Assembly: GCF_000330725.2 (NCBI RefSeq)
Contig: NZ_AMZY02000010.1
Location: forward strand, 124,001-188,000
Direction: 5' to 3'
Length of the DNA stretch: 64,000 bases
DNA from: Mariniradius saccharolyticus AK6
GTDB lineage: Bacteria; Bacteroidota; Bacteroidia; Cytophagales; Cyclobacteriaceae
The notes beneath the pieces are model-generated. The model was not told the DNA's origin, ran no database searches, and was given only the letters and a program-made list of their open reading frames with translations. A program made the position numbers and the translations under genes. Of the stretch, positions 43,733 to 54,033 are shown piece after piece (position 1 is the stretch's first letter; each line of letters opens with the position of its first letter).

Positions 43733-46177
43733 TTACTCGCTTCTCAAGTTCTTCACGGGATTCAGCCAAGAGGCCTTGACGGTTTGTGAGCTCACGATCA
43801 GCACAGAGAAAACCAGCCCGACCCCAACAGCCAAGAGGAAAACCCCAAGTCCGAGATTGGTTTTCACAGCAAAATCATTGAGCCATTCCCGCATCAGGTA
43901 ATAGCTCGCCGGAAGGGCCGCTAAGATGCCAATCATGGTGATTTTCAGGAAATCCTTGTTGAACAGCATGGATATTTCCAAAGTCGTAGCTCCCAAGACT
44001 TTCCGGATACCAATTTCCTTGATTCTACTACTAATCGCCAAGGACGCCATGGCAAACAGTCCCATCCCCGCGATAATTACCGCGATCAATGCCGCAGCCG
44101 AGACCAATGCCCTGAGGCTTTGATCTTTGGTGTATTGGTTGGCGATGTTATCCTCCAAGAAGCTGTAGTTGAACGGGTCGGTGCCGTAGATATCCTGCCA
44201 CTTGGCGCGCAATTTCCCCACGGTCTCCTGCATATCATTGGATTGGATTTTTACAAAAATCTTCGGCACCATATTCTCGGACATCCACAGCGAATGGACT
44301 CCAGGGAAAATATGCCCATGGTGCAGCACCAAAATCCCTGGCTCAACTTTCCTATACAAGCTCTCGTAGTGAAAATCCTTCACCATGCCTACCGCCTTGT
44401 TTTCTGGGAATCCTCGTTTGCTTTCCAGAGAATTGCCGACCACATCGTCCCAACCCAAGGCGGATTTCATCGCCTCATTGATGATTATACCCGTCGACTT
44501 GTCCGCTGGAATATTGGCTGAAAAATTCCTCCCCTCGATCAATTCCAATCCAAAAAGCGGCAAAAACTCCTCATCGACGATGTTGACCTTGAATTCGATT
44601 TCCTTTCCATCGGGGCTTTCATAGCCTGCATTGAACCAAGTATTGTCCCCAAAAATCGCCGTGGCCACGCTGACGTTCTCGACCTCGGGCATCTTGATAA
44701 GTTCATTTTTGAAGGTCTGCCCATACTCGAATCCCTTGTCGATCAATTGGCCCAACCCTTGCGCAGCCGGCGGCGGGACGTTGATCTGCAAAATCGCCGT
44801 CCGGTTGATTCCCAATTCATGATCCTCGATCGTCTTCATCTGCTTGTACATGATCAGGGTACAAGTGATCAGGAAAATCGAAATGAAAAACTGAAATCCC
44901 AGCAGGGACAACCTGAGGCCCTGCTTCCCAAACTTGACACTCAAATTGGACTTCAGGACTTGTATAGGCCGAAAAGAAGCCAAAAACACAGCAGGATAGG
45001 ATCCCGCAACCAGCGCGATCAACACGCCAAAAACCAATATCAATAATACCTGTCCGCCGGAAAGAGAAATCGCCATGCGGGTTTCCATCAGTTGATTAAA
45101 AGTGGGTAGAAACACACGGGCCAAGCCGAGTCCAAGACCCAAGGAGAACAGCGTCATCAGGATGGATTCGGCCATGAATTGCCCAAACAACTGGTCGGTT
45201 CCGGCTCCCATCGTTTTCCGAACTCCGACTTCCTTAGCCCTTGATGAAGAATTTCCAATCGCCATTGTAGTGAAATTGATACAAGCAATCAGGATGATGA
45301 GTACCGCAATTCCCCCCAAAATCCACAGGATCCGCGGATTCATATTGGCCGCGGTTCCGGCTTCTTCGGAAAAATACACATCCGCCAAAGGCTGGAGTGC
45401 GAAATTGTAATCAATTGGTTCCTCCCGATTTTGGAACAAACCGTGGATATACTGCTGCATGGATTTCTCAAATCCAGCTGCATTAGTCGGGTTTTTGACC
45501 ATCAGGTACGCATCTCCAAAAGCCATATACCAATGGTCCCTTTGCTCCTGCGTGTAAAGCAAGTCCGCATTGTCGTCCAGCATCAAAATCTCAAACGTCA
45601 AGCTGGAGTTGGCAGGCACGTCCTCCATTACACCCACGACCTGGTAAGAAATAAATTCTTCAGCAGGTCTGATAAGCAGGGACTTACCCACCGGATTCGT
45701 GTCTCCAAAATATTTCTTGGCAGTACTTTCTGTCAATACAATATCATACCGATTTTCGGAAGTTTTCGGCGTTTGCCCCTGCACCATTTTGAAGCTGAAC
45801 ATCTCGAAAAAACCGGGACTCACCATCATGATGTCTTGGTTGAATCCCTCGCCGTCCTCGACTTTCGCCAGGAAATTTTGTGGGAGAATATTGGTAAAAA
45901 CCATCTCCTGCGCAAAATTCCCCTCCAAAACGGGCTTCAATGCCAAGGGCATACTCGGCGTCCGAAACACCTGATCGCCCTCTTGACGCGTATTCAATAT
46001 CCGATAAACTGCATCTCCATTTGTATGGAAATTGTCAAAGTTCAATTGTAGCTGGATGTAGAAAAACAGCATGATCGAGGCTGCCACGCCCACGGTAAGT
46101 CCGAGGAGATTGATGCCTGTGTAGGTCTTGTTTTTCAGTAAGTTTCTGAATCCTATTTTGAAATAGTTCTTCCACAT
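43733..46177 (-). CDS. ABC transporter permease, FtsX/MacB type (array member 2)
   Basis: 814 residues with the same eight-helix, two-periplasmic-domain plan as its neighbours. Coupling segments: KEVGVRKTMGAGTDQLF in the first half and KEIGIRKVLGATTLEIS in the second. The first periplasmic domain contains the family pattern 'VLTESTAKKYFGDTNPVGKSL', shared by all six members. It starts 48 bp downstream of the next member's stop, so it can be co-transcribed with member 3. The Tyr/Trp-rich second periplasmic domain (residues about 470-650) is the most divergent part between paralogues. Confidence 0.88.
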   Translation of the reverse strand: MWKNYFKIGFRNLLKNKTYTGINLLGLTVGVAASIMLFFYIQLQLNFDNFHTNGDAVYRILNTRQEGDQVFRTPSMPLALKPVLEGNFAQEMVFTNILPQNFLAKVEDGEGFNQDIMMVSPGFFEMFSFKMVQGQTPKTSENRYDIVLTESTAKKYFGDTNPVGKSLLIRPAEEFISYQVVGVMEDVPANSSLTFEILMLDDNADLLYTQEQRDHWYMAFGDAYLMVKNPTNAAGFEKSMQQYIHGLFQNREEPIDYNFALQPLADVYFSEEAGTAANMNPRILWILGGIAVLIILIACINFTTMAIGNSSSRAKEVGVRKTMGAGTDQLFGQFMAESILMTLFSLGLGLGLARVFLPTFNQLMETRMAISLSGGQVLLILVFGVLIALVAGSYPAVFLASFRPIQVLKSNLSVKFGKQGLRLSLLGFQFFISIFLITCTLIMYKQMKTIEDHELGINRTAILQINVPPPAAQGLGQLIDKGFEYGQTFKNELIKMPEVENVSVATAIFGDNTWFNAGYESPDGKEIEFKVNIVDEEFLPLFGLELIEGRNFSANIPADKSTGIIINEAMKSALGWDDVVGNSLESKRGFPENKAVGMVKDFHYESLYRKVEPGILVLHHGHIFPGVHSLWMSENMVPKIFVKIQSNDMQETVGKLRAKWQDIYGTDPFNYSFLEDNIANQYTKDQSLRALVSAAALIAVIIAGMGLFAMASLAISSRIKEIGIRKVLGATTLEISMLFNKDFLKITMIGILAALPASYYLMREWLNDFAVKTNLGLGVFLLAVGVGLVFSVLIVSSQTVKASWLNPVKNLRSE

Positions 46178-46225
46178 GGAGTTGGTAGTTTAAGTGGTTT
46201 ATGTGATGGCCTAAGGCCCAATTTT

Positions 46226-48646
46226 TTATTCATTCTTTAAATAGTCCACCGGATTGCTAGCCGCGGTCTTGAAGGACTGATAACTAACCGTAAGCCAAGC
46301 TATTACGACTGAAATAAGTCCTGCGAGCATGATCAGCAAAAGGTCAATTTCAATGCGGTAGGCGAAGTTGGAAAGCCAGTAATTTGACATAAGGTAATAG
46401 GTCAATGGCCCCGAAATCACAAAAGCGAGCAAGACCAGTATCGTGAAATCCTTGCTCAGGATCGTGACCAAATGCGCCACCGTAGCCCCCATGGCCTTTC
46501 GAATGCTGATTTCCTTGGATCGCTGCTCCGTGGTGTAGGCTGCCAAGCCAAACAATCCCAAGCAAGCAATACTGATCGCGAGGACGGTAAATACCAGAAT
46601 GATATTTCCCATCTTTTGCTCGGACTGGAACAGGGAATTGTAATTGGCATCGATGAAGGAATACTCAAAAGCGGCACCATTGGAGTGCTTTTTCCAGATG
46701 GTCTCCAGAAGTTGAAGGCTTTCCTGCACATTTCCGGCTGCAAGTCTGATGGCGAGTTCGTTGTTTGGTTCGGGACCGAGGATCATGACCAAAGGCCTAA
46801 CCTGCGTACGGAGACTTTCATAATTGAAATCCTTGATCACACCGATGAGGGTCTTCTCGGTCATGCCATCGGTATCGGGCCAAAAACTGGAAATACGCTG
46901 GGTGCCGTCGATCTCGCCAAAACCCATCATGTTGTAGGCGGTTTCGTTCAATATCACCGCTGCTGTATCGCTGGGAAAATCCTTGGAAAAAAACCGGCCT
47001 TTCACCATTTCGAAGCCCATGGTCTCCAGGTTGTCGTGGTCGGTGAAATAGAGATTGCAGAGGAAATCCTGGTTGTTTTGCATGGTTTTGAAAACCGTGG
47101 ACCAATCGATATTGGGCGGGAGGTCGTTGGCATAACTGGCCGAAACAAAGGCCGATTGGGACAAAAGCTCATTCTTAAATGCTTGCCCATTTTGACCCAA
47201 GGAACGGGTATGCAGCAGGTTGATCACGTTTTCCTTGTCGAATCCCAGGTTTTTGTCCTGCATGTACCGCAGCTGCTTGTAGACAACCATGCTGCTGATG
47301 ATCAGGGAAATGGAGATCAAAAACTGAAACACGACCAAGCCATTCCTGAAATGCGACCGTTTGGCGCCGCTTCGAATCTTCCCCTTCAGCACCATAGCAG
47401 GTGAGAACGAGGTCAGGTAGAATGCCGGATAGGAACCCGCCAACACGCCAACCAATACGGCAAACACCAGCAAGCCGACAATCACCAAGGGATCCGTGAA
47501 TATTCCCAATCCCAAATCCTTTCCGGAAAGCGTATTAAATGGACGAAGGGCGAGCAGGATAAGGAAAAAGGCGATGAACATCGAGATCAAACCGTACATG
47601 ATCGACTCCGACAAAAACTGTAAGACCAACCTGTTTTTCTGAGCCCCGATGGATTTCCTGACCCCTACCTCTTTGGCACGATTGGCAGATCGTGCGGTGG
47701 ACAGGTTCATGAAATTGATGCAGGCGATGAATATGATGAATAGGGCAATCGCTCCGAAAATGTAGAGGTATTGGATCTTACCCCCGGGCTTGATTTCCTC
47801 CTGGGTCTCCGAATACAGGTGGATATCATGCAGCCTGCTGAGATAGTAACCCAAGCCACTTCCTTGTTCCCGGAGCGCGTCCATTGACAAGCCCAAGAAA
47901 TTTTCCAGTTCGGGGCCGATGTATTTTTCAACAAACTGGTCAAGGGCCGTCTTTACCTTCTCCGGATTTGCATTGGGATAAAGCCTGAAGTAGGTGTATA
48001 GGTTGTTGCTCGACCATTGCTCATCCTTCATATACGGCCAACTCTCCCCCGACAGGATCATTCCAAAAACCAAATGCGAATTGTGCGGAGGATCTGCGGC
48101 GATGCCGGAAACGACTGTCTCCCGCTTGTCCGAGCCGCGGAGGATGATTTTTCCGATCGGGTTTTCATCACCAAAATACTTTTGGGCAGCCGTTTCAGTC
48201 AACACCACTTTGTTGGTGCCTTCCAAGGCTGTTTTCGGATCGCCTTCCAGCAGTTTGAAGCTGAAAAAATCGAAGAAATTCGGGTCCGCCACGAGCATAT
48301 AGGGCTCCGTGAAAGTTTTTTCGCCATGTTGGATAGGCATCGTTCGGAACATACCCAGCCTGATCACTTCCTCCACCTCGGGTACCTCTTCCTTAAGGGC
48401 GGCAGCCATGGGTGCAGGCGTGAAGCCCATATTGAAATCATTGCCATTCATGCTGCCGGCCATATTTACCCGGTAGATACGTTCGCCATCCTTGTGGAAC
48501 TTGTCGTAGCTCAATTCATCGACCACGTAGATGATGATCAAAATACTGGCAGCCATCCCCAGGCTCAGACCGAGGATGTTGATTGCGGAATAGGCCTTCT
48601 GTCGGCTCATTATCCGCCAAGCTGTAAGGAAATAGTTTTTTAACAT
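46226..48646 (-). CDS. ABC transporter permease, FtsX/MacB type (array member 3)
   Basis: 806 residues, duplicated FtsX core. Coupling segments KEVGVRKSIGAQKNRLV and KEISIRKAMGATVAHLV; the first periplasmic domain has 'VLTETAAQKYFGDENPIGKII'. The upstream 344-bp gap holds a long heptamer repeat (48707-48971), so this gene may begin a separate transcript from member 4. No ATPase or PadR/two-component regulator, common partners of such permeases elsewhere, is linked. Confidence 0.88.
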   Translation of the reverse strand: MLKNYFLTAWRIMSRQKAYSAINILGLSLGMAASILIIIYVVDELSYDKFHKDGERIYRVNMAGSMNGNDFNMGFTPAPMAAALKEEVPEVEEVIRLGMFRTMPIQHGEKTFTEPYMLVADPNFFDFFSFKLLEGDPKTALEGTNKVVLTETAAQKYFGDENPIGKIILRGSDKRETVVSGIAADPPHNSHLVFGMILSGESWPYMKDEQWSSNNLYTYFRLYPNANPEKVKTALDQFVEKYIGPELENFLGLSMDALREQGSGLGYYLSRLHDIHLYSETQEEIKPGGKIQYLYIFGAIALFIIFIACINFMNLSTARSANRAKEVGVRKSIGAQKNRLVLQFLSESIMYGLISMFIAFFLILLALRPFNTLSGKDLGLGIFTDPLVIVGLLVFAVLVGVLAGSYPAFYLTSFSPAMVLKGKIRSGAKRSHFRNGLVVFQFLISISLIISSMVVYKQLRYMQDKNLGFDKENVINLLHTRSLGQNGQAFKNELLSQSAFVSASYANDLPPNIDWSTVFKTMQNNQDFLCNLYFTDHDNLETMGFEMVKGRFFSKDFPSDTAAVILNETAYNMMGFGEIDGTQRISSFWPDTDGMTEKTLIGVIKDFNYESLRTQVRPLVMILGPEPNNELAIRLAAGNVQESLQLLETIWKKHSNGAAFEYSFIDANYNSLFQSEQKMGNIILVFTVLAISIACLGLFGLAAYTTEQRSKEISIRKAMGATVAHLVTILSKDFTILVLLAFVISGPLTYYLMSNYWLSNFAYRIEIDLLLIMLAGLISVVIAWLTVSYQSFKTAASNPVDYLKNE

Positions 48647-48706
48647 GTTAGTGGTTGGTAGTTGGTTAGTTAATTGTCAATTCACCATGGTAATTGATGC
48701 TGTGCT

Positions 48707-48971
48707 GGTTATTGGTTATTGAGTTATTGGTTATTGGTTGTTCATTATTTGTTATTCGTTATTAAGTTATTCGGTCCTCGAGCGCCGTCGCTGGTTGGTC
48801 CCCGAGCGAAGCCAAAGGGTTGAATTAGTAGTCGATAGACCATAGTCCATAGCAGCGACACGCTGATTCTGTTGTCTTACGTCTTATGTCTCGTGTCTTA
48901 TGTCTCATGTCTCATGTCTTGTGTCTCAAATCTCATATCTCCTGTCTTATATCTCATATCTCCTGTCTCAC
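48707..48971. repeat. Long composite heptamer repeat tract between permease genes 3 and 4
   Basis: Three blocks. 48707-48772: GGTTATT-type units with occasional 8-mers. 48831-48852: GTCGATA, GACCATA, GTCCATA. 48874-48971: fourteen consecutive in-phase heptamers of consensus RTCTYNT (for example GTCTTAC, GTCTTAT, GTCTCGT, GTCTCAT, ATCTCAT, ATCTCCT). A CTCGAGCGCCGTCG..CCCGAGCGAAG segment lies between blocks. No ORF is claimed in the 344-bp gap. The periodic DNA would be translated as a 7-residue repeat, which is an artefact. Confidence 0.88.
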
Positions 48972-48990
48972 CCATAAGCCTGACTTCATC

Positions 48991-51396
48991 TCATTCACTT
49001 TTCAGCGCTTGCATCGTATTGGAGTAGTAGGCTTTGATGGCTTGGACAGTTACCAACAGCAGTGTGACTACTACCGTCCCTAAAACCACCAAGGCAAATG
49101 TCCCCAGGGGTAACTTGGTCTGGAAAGCAAAGTCCTTCAACCACTTACTGGATAGGTAAGCGACTGTCGGCAGGGCCAAAATGGCTGCAATCACTACGAG
49201 AACGATGAAATCTTTGGAAAGCAAAGCGACAATCTGCCCCCCGCCTGCGCCGAGGATTTTGCGGATGCCGAGCTCCTTGTTTCTTGTTTGGATCATGTAG
49301 GAAACCAAGCCGAGCAAGCCAACGATCGATATCAAGAAAGTCGCAATGGCAAAGAGATTAAACATTTTGGACAGTCTGACTTCGGATCGGTACAGCCTGT
49401 CGAAATCTTCATTGAGGAAAAAATATTGGAAATCCTCTTTCCCAAAGAGCGACTCCCATTTTCCTTCTATTTGTTCCAAAAGACCGATCGACTGGGCAGG
49501 GTCAAATTTTACAACCATACGATAGGCATATTGCGGCGCCACGTCCATGGCGATGCCGTGGATATTTTGTTGCACGCCCAGTTGGTGGTAATCCTTCACC
49601 ACCCCAATGACGACTCCCTGCGGAGTGGTGGATGGGGACACAATTCTCTTTCCCAATGCCTCCTCGGGGGATTTCCAGCCAAAAAGAGCCACAGCTTTTT
49701 CATTCAGGATCAAGCCTTCGTCCAAGTCGGTGACCCGATTTGCATCAAAATCCCTCCCGGCGATCAGTTCAAGCCCAAGGGTTTTGATATAGTCTTCATC
49801 TACAGCCAAGTACTCCACGGAGGTGGGGTTTTCCTTTTCCCTCCCTTCCGGATAGGCAATCTGCCCAATCCAGCCTGGTCGCCCCGGAATGCCGTTGGCG
49901 TAGGAAACTTCCTGCACTGCTGTCAATTGCTGCAATTCATTTTTCAAAGCAGCCACTTTAGAGCCCGGTATTCTGTTCGTATTCAAGACAAGAATTTGGT
50001 CTTTGTCAAAACCGAGATTTTTTTTCTGCATGAATTGGAGTTGGTCCAACACGACGATCGTACCCATCAGCAGCGATACAGAAATGAAAAACTGCAGCAC
50101 CACCAAACCCCTTCTCAACTGAAGGCCTGAGGCCGAGGCAGTGAATTTTCCTTTGAGAACTTTTATGGGCTGCATGGCGGACAGTGCGATCGCAGGGTAA
50201 TAACCAGCCAAAAAGGTGATCAGGATCAGTAGTGCAATCAAGCCCAAAATGACTTCAATGCTCCGCAAAACGGCAAGGGTATAACTCTTATCCAAGAGCT
50301 CATTGAATAGCGGCATCAATACGTTTGCCAAGAGCAAGGCGAGGAGAAATGCCAAAAGGGTCAGTACAAATGCTTCTGCCAAAAACTGGATAACCAAGCC
50401 GCCCCGAGATGAACCGACGACCTTCCGCAACCCGACTTCCTTGGCCCTGTCCATGGACCTTGCGGTTGACAGGTTGATGAAATTGATACAGGCAAGCAGT
50501 ATCGCAAAGGAACAAATCCCTATCACCAGCCAAAGCCGATCCATACTGCCGATGTTTCCGAGGCCATTACCGCTTTCAGACTTAAGGTAAATGTCTCCCA
50601 AAGGCTCCAAAAGCAGCTGTACTTCGCTCCCCCAAGACTTATACATCTCCCCCATGCGGTCCATGTAGAGGTTTTTTGTCTTCTCGGAAAAAGCTGACGC
50701 ATCGGCATCTTCCCGCAAGAGGACATAATTGTGGAGATTGAAGTTGCCCCAACCATCCTCATATTGCATTTGGGTCAGCGCTTCGAGTGTCGCAAATGAA
50801 ACCAGGAAGTCAAACTGAATATGTGAATTTTGGGGAACGTTCGCGACCACACCGCTTACGCGTAGCGGAATGCTGTCTTCCAGCATGAGTTCTTGGTTTA
50901 GTGCATCCCTCCCTGGGAAAAACTTCTCCGCCAATTCCTCCGACAGCACCACTTGGTAAGGCTCCTGAAGTGCTGATTCGGCGTTTCCTTTTCTCATCCC
51001 AAAAGAAAACACCTCCAGCATCTCCTTGCTTGCAAAAAACATCCGGTGGTCGAATCGCTGCTTGTCTTGGTACAGGTCCATTTGTGGCCAATTGGCGATA
51101 TAGACCACCTTTTCCACCTCCGGAAAATCAGACTCGAGCACCTTCCCGATCGGCCAGGCATTGGTGCTGTTGTAGCCCTCTTCCCCGGTTTTGAGATCTC
51201 GAAACAAGGAATTGACACGGTAGATTCTCTCCCCGTTGGCATGAAACCGGTCGAACGAAAGCTCGTCGATAGCAAATACCAACATGTAGATGCCTCCTGT
51301 CAGACCTAAAGCCAAACTGAAAATATTGATCAAAGCGAATCCCTTCCTCTTCCTGAGATTTCGCACGGCCACCTTTAAATAGCTGAGTATTTTCAT
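48991..51396 (-). CDS. ABC transporter permease, FtsX/MacB type (array member 4)
   Basis: 801 residues, duplicated FtsX core. Coupling segments KEVGLRKVVGSSRGGLV and KELGIRKILGAGGGQIV. The first periplasmic domain has 'VVLSEELAEKFFPGRDALNQEL', less like the YFGD pattern of the other members. The first membrane segment starts unusually late with a basic RNLRKRKGFALIN leader. It is only 12 bp after member 5 (51409), so the two are co-transcribed. Confidence 0.88.
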   Translation of the reverse strand: MKILSYLKVAVRNLRKRKGFALINIFSLALGLTGGIYMLVFAIDELSFDRFHANGERIYRVNSLFRDLKTGEEGYNSTNAWPIGKVLESDFPEVEKVVYIANWPQMDLYQDKQRFDHRMFFASKEMLEVFSFGMRKGNAESALQEPYQVVLSEELAEKFFPGRDALNQELMLEDSIPLRVSGVVANVPQNSHIQFDFLVSFATLEALTQMQYEDGWGNFNLHNYVLLREDADASAFSEKTKNLYMDRMGEMYKSWGSEVQLLLEPLGDIYLKSESGNGLGNIGSMDRLWLVIGICSFAILLACINFINLSTARSMDRAKEVGLRKVVGSSRGGLVIQFLAEAFVLTLLAFLLALLLANVLMPLFNELLDKSYTLAVLRSIEVILGLIALLILITFLAGYYPAIALSAMQPIKVLKGKFTASASGLQLRRGLVVLQFFISVSLLMGTIVVLDQLQFMQKKNLGFDKDQILVLNTNRIPGSKVAALKNELQQLTAVQEVSYANGIPGRPGWIGQIAYPEGREKENPTSVEYLAVDEDYIKTLGLELIAGRDFDANRVTDLDEGLILNEKAVALFGWKSPEEALGKRIVSPSTTPQGVVIGVVKDYHQLGVQQNIHGIAMDVAPQYAYRMVVKFDPAQSIGLLEQIEGKWESLFGKEDFQYFFLNEDFDRLYRSEVRLSKMFNLFAIATFLISIVGLLGLVSYMIQTRNKELGIRKILGAGGGQIVALLSKDFIVLVVIAAILALPTVAYLSSKWLKDFAFQTKLPLGTFALVVLGTVVVTLLLVTVQAIKAYYSNTMQALKSE

Positions 51397-51408
51397 AACA
51401 GGAATTGT

Positions 51409-53835
51409 CTATTGGACTTTGAAGGTATCCACGGGATTGGTCATGGCAGCTCGGATAGACTGCGAACTCACGGTCAGGGCCGCTATCAAAGCTGCCGAAA
51501 TCCCTGCGGTCAAAAAGATGACCCAGGAAACATGAATGCTGTAGGCGAAATTCTCCAGCCAAATACTCATCCCATACCAAGCAATCGGTACGGCGATCAA
51601 AAACCCAAATAACACCAGCTTGAGAAAATCCACGCCCAAGAGCGTCACAATGCTGGCGACGCTGGCACCCATTACTTTGCGGATGCCGATTTCCCGGGTC
51701 CGCTGTTCGGCTGCATAGGCTGATAAGCCAAAAAGTCCCAAAACAGAGATCAGGATGGCCAAGCCGGCGAAGAAGCCAAAAACCTGGGCGACCTTTTCCT
51801 CAGACTCATATTGCTGGTCAAAACTGTCCGAGACAAGATAGTAGTCAAAGGGAAGGTCAGGGCGCATTGCCTGCCATTCATCCCGTAGGTAGGAAATGGT
51901 TTCTTCCTTGTTTTCGGAGGAAATCTTTACCGCCACGGAGTTGATGCGATTGGTTGGAATCAAAAATACAATCGGGCTGATGGGCTGGTGAAGGGATTCA
52001 AAATGGAAATCCTTGACCACGCCGACGACATATCCCCTTCTATCGCCATACATGAACTGCTTTTGGACCGCTTCTTCCGGATTAGCCCAACCAATAGCCC
52101 GCACGGCAGATTCATTGAGGATAAATGCCTCCGTGGAATCCGAAGCCAAATTGATGTCAAAATCCCTACCCGCCACCAAGTCAATCCCAAAAGTCGTCAT
52201 GAAGCTGTGGCTTACATGGATATCCGAAACCCGCACGTTGATGGGTGTGATCTCTCCATTTACTTCGGCCTGTGTACCCTGGGAATCCAAAAGCCTACCC
52301 GAGGGTACACGACTAGCCACTGCAACTGCCTGAATATTGGGATGCTGGAGGAGCCTGTCCCGCATCATTTCATAGTTTTGTGTAAACTCAGGATAGGAAT
52401 TCAATACAACGATGTCGTCTTTTTCAAATCCGAGGTCCTTGTTTTTCATAAAATCCAGCTGGTCCAACACGACCAAAACCGACACGATCAATACAATGGA
52501 AATCGCAAACTGACCTACGACAAGGATGGAGCGGAATTTCTCATGGACGGAACCGATTTTATAGGTCCCTTTCAGCACCTTGACCGGCTGGAAACCTGAC
52601 AAAAACATCGAAGGGTAACTTCCAGCCAAAATACCAACCAAAACCACCAAACCCACAAATCCTAACAGGTATTCGGGGTGTTCGAGAAGATTCAATGACA
52701 AAACTTTTCCTGTGAAATTGCCAAACGCAGGCAATGCCAGATAGGCGATTCCGAGGGCCAAAAGCATCGCCATCACCGCCATGATAATTGTCTCGCCCAT
52801 AAACTGACGCACAAGTAGCTCGCGGTCCGCGCCCAGCACTTTCCGCAATCCAACTTCCAAAGCCCGTTTCGCAGAGCGGGCGGTAGCAAGGTTCATGAAG
52901 TTGATGCAGGCGATGAGGAGGATAAAAATCGCGATCGCCCCATAGATGTAGACATATTCAATGCTGCTGTTGGGTTCGATTTCCGAATCCAAATTGGAAT
53001 GGAGGTGGATATCCGTCAGTGGCCACAGGTAAAGTTTGGTTCCTTTTGACGTTGGAATGCCCTGTGCATTGGCCTGCATATGGCGGTCAATAAAAGCTGG
53101 CAGTTCATCTTCCAAAGCCTTTGGGTCGACCCCGTTCTCCAGCAGTAAGTAAGTGCCGAAGCTGTTGCTGCCAAAGTTCATCATCATTTGCTCGTAGCCG
53201 CCGTAGAACTGGACGACAGGTTCCATCGAGGCCAAAAAGTCAGCCTTGAAATGTGAATTGTCTGGAAAATCCTCCATTACGCCGCGGACCTGAAGATTGA
53301 CGGCCGTCGGGCCAATAATCGCCTCCATGCTTTTCCCAACGGGATCCTGATCGCCAAAATATTTCCTTGCCATGGATTCGGTTAAAATCACTCCGTCCGG
53401 AAAGGAAAGTGCCTTTTCTCCGTCGCCTGAGACCATTTTCCAGGAGAATACCTCAAATACATTTGGATCCGCAAAAAACAGTCTTGACTCCTCAAAGGTG
53501 TTTTGCCCCTCTTTCAGCACTACGTCCACATTGAGGAACCTTACAGCCTCTTTAACCTTGCCTTCAAAATCAGATTGCAGCAAGGGCCCAAAAGGCGGAG
53601 CTGCATGGCCCAAATGCAGGCTGGTGGCACCGTCTTGGTTGAACCAAGCCCTCGAAACCCGGTAGATGCGGTCGGCATTTTCGTGGTATTTGTCGTAGCT
53701 GAGTTCATGCTGGACAAAAAGGAAAATCAAAATGCTGGAAGCCATTCCGACCGACAACCCGAGGATATTGATCAGGATGAATGCAGGGCTCTTTTTGAGG
53801 TTCCGGATGAAGATTTTGAGGTAGTTGGTGAGCAT
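51409..53835 (-). CDS. ABC transporter permease, FtsX/MacB type (array member 5)
   Basis: 808 residues, duplicated FtsX core. Coupling segments LEVGLRKVLGADRELLV and REIGIRKVMGASVASIV; 'ILTESMARKYFGDQDPVGKSM' in the first periplasmic domain. A 198-bp gap with a heptamer repeat separates it from member 6, so a promoter may lie there. Together with member 4 it forms the tightest pair of the array. Confidence 0.88.
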   Translation of the reverse strand: MLTNYLKIFIRNLKKSPAFILINILGLSVGMASSILIFLFVQHELSYDKYHENADRIYRVSRAWFNQDGATSLHLGHAAPPFGPLLQSDFEGKVKEAVRFLNVDVVLKEGQNTFEESRLFFADPNVFEVFSWKMVSGDGEKALSFPDGVILTESMARKYFGDQDPVGKSMEAIIGPTAVNLQVRGVMEDFPDNSHFKADFLASMEPVVQFYGGYEQMMMNFGSNSFGTYLLLENGVDPKALEDELPAFIDRHMQANAQGIPTSKGTKLYLWPLTDIHLHSNLDSEIEPNSSIEYVYIYGAIAIFILLIACINFMNLATARSAKRALEVGLRKVLGADRELLVRQFMGETIIMAVMAMLLALGIAYLALPAFGNFTGKVLSLNLLEHPEYLLGFVGLVVLVGILAGSYPSMFLSGFQPVKVLKGTYKIGSVHEKFRSILVVGQFAISIVLIVSVLVVLDQLDFMKNKDLGFEKDDIVVLNSYPEFTQNYEMMRDRLLQHPNIQAVAVASRVPSGRLLDSQGTQAEVNGEITPINVRVSDIHVSHSFMTTFGIDLVAGRDFDINLASDSTEAFILNESAVRAIGWANPEEAVQKQFMYGDRRGYVVGVVKDFHFESLHQPISPIVFLIPTNRINSVAVKISSENKEETISYLRDEWQAMRPDLPFDYYLVSDSFDQQYESEEKVAQVFGFFAGLAILISVLGLFGLSAYAAEQRTREIGIRKVMGASVASIVTLLGVDFLKLVLFGFLIAVPIAWYGMSIWLENFAYSIHVSWVIFLTAGISAALIAALTVSSQSIRAAMTNPVDTFKVQ

Positions 53836-53867
53836 GGTGGTTTGTTGGTGAGGTGGGTTCGTTGTTC

Positions 53868-54024
53868 AGCTATTCGTTATTGGTTATTGAGTTATTGGTT
53901 ATTGGATAGTTCCGCATGATATTCATTCGGGTTTATACATTTCTCATTCATTATTTCCCATCCAGTCCGTAGACCCTAGCCACTCAAACATCTTGTGTCT
54001 TACATCTTGTGTCTCATTTCTTGG
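53868..54024. repeat. Composite heptamer repeat tract between permease genes 5 and 6
   Basis: Almost continuous 7-nt phase over 150 bp with changing motif: GTTCGTT, GTTCAGC, TATTCGT, TATTGGT, TATTGAG, TTATTGGT, then a CATTCGA-like block (ATTCATT, CGGGTTT, ATACATT, TCTCATT, CATTATT), then CAGTCCG, TAGACCC, and finally TCTTGTG, TCTTACA, TCTTGTG, TCTCATT. Confidence 0.8.
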
Positions 54025-54033
54025 TACTCGAAG

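Noticed and set aside
43545-43901. Plus-strand frame of 118 codons
   Set aside because: It is translated from the repeat tract and antisense to a permease gene.
48874-48971. Possible CRISPR-like array
   Set aside because: Units are only 7 nt, contiguous and degenerate, with no spacers and no cas genes.
48886-49083. Plus-strand frame through the heptamer tract
   Set aside because: Its sequence is a 7-residue periodic translation of the repeat (SHxLCLx), an artefact.
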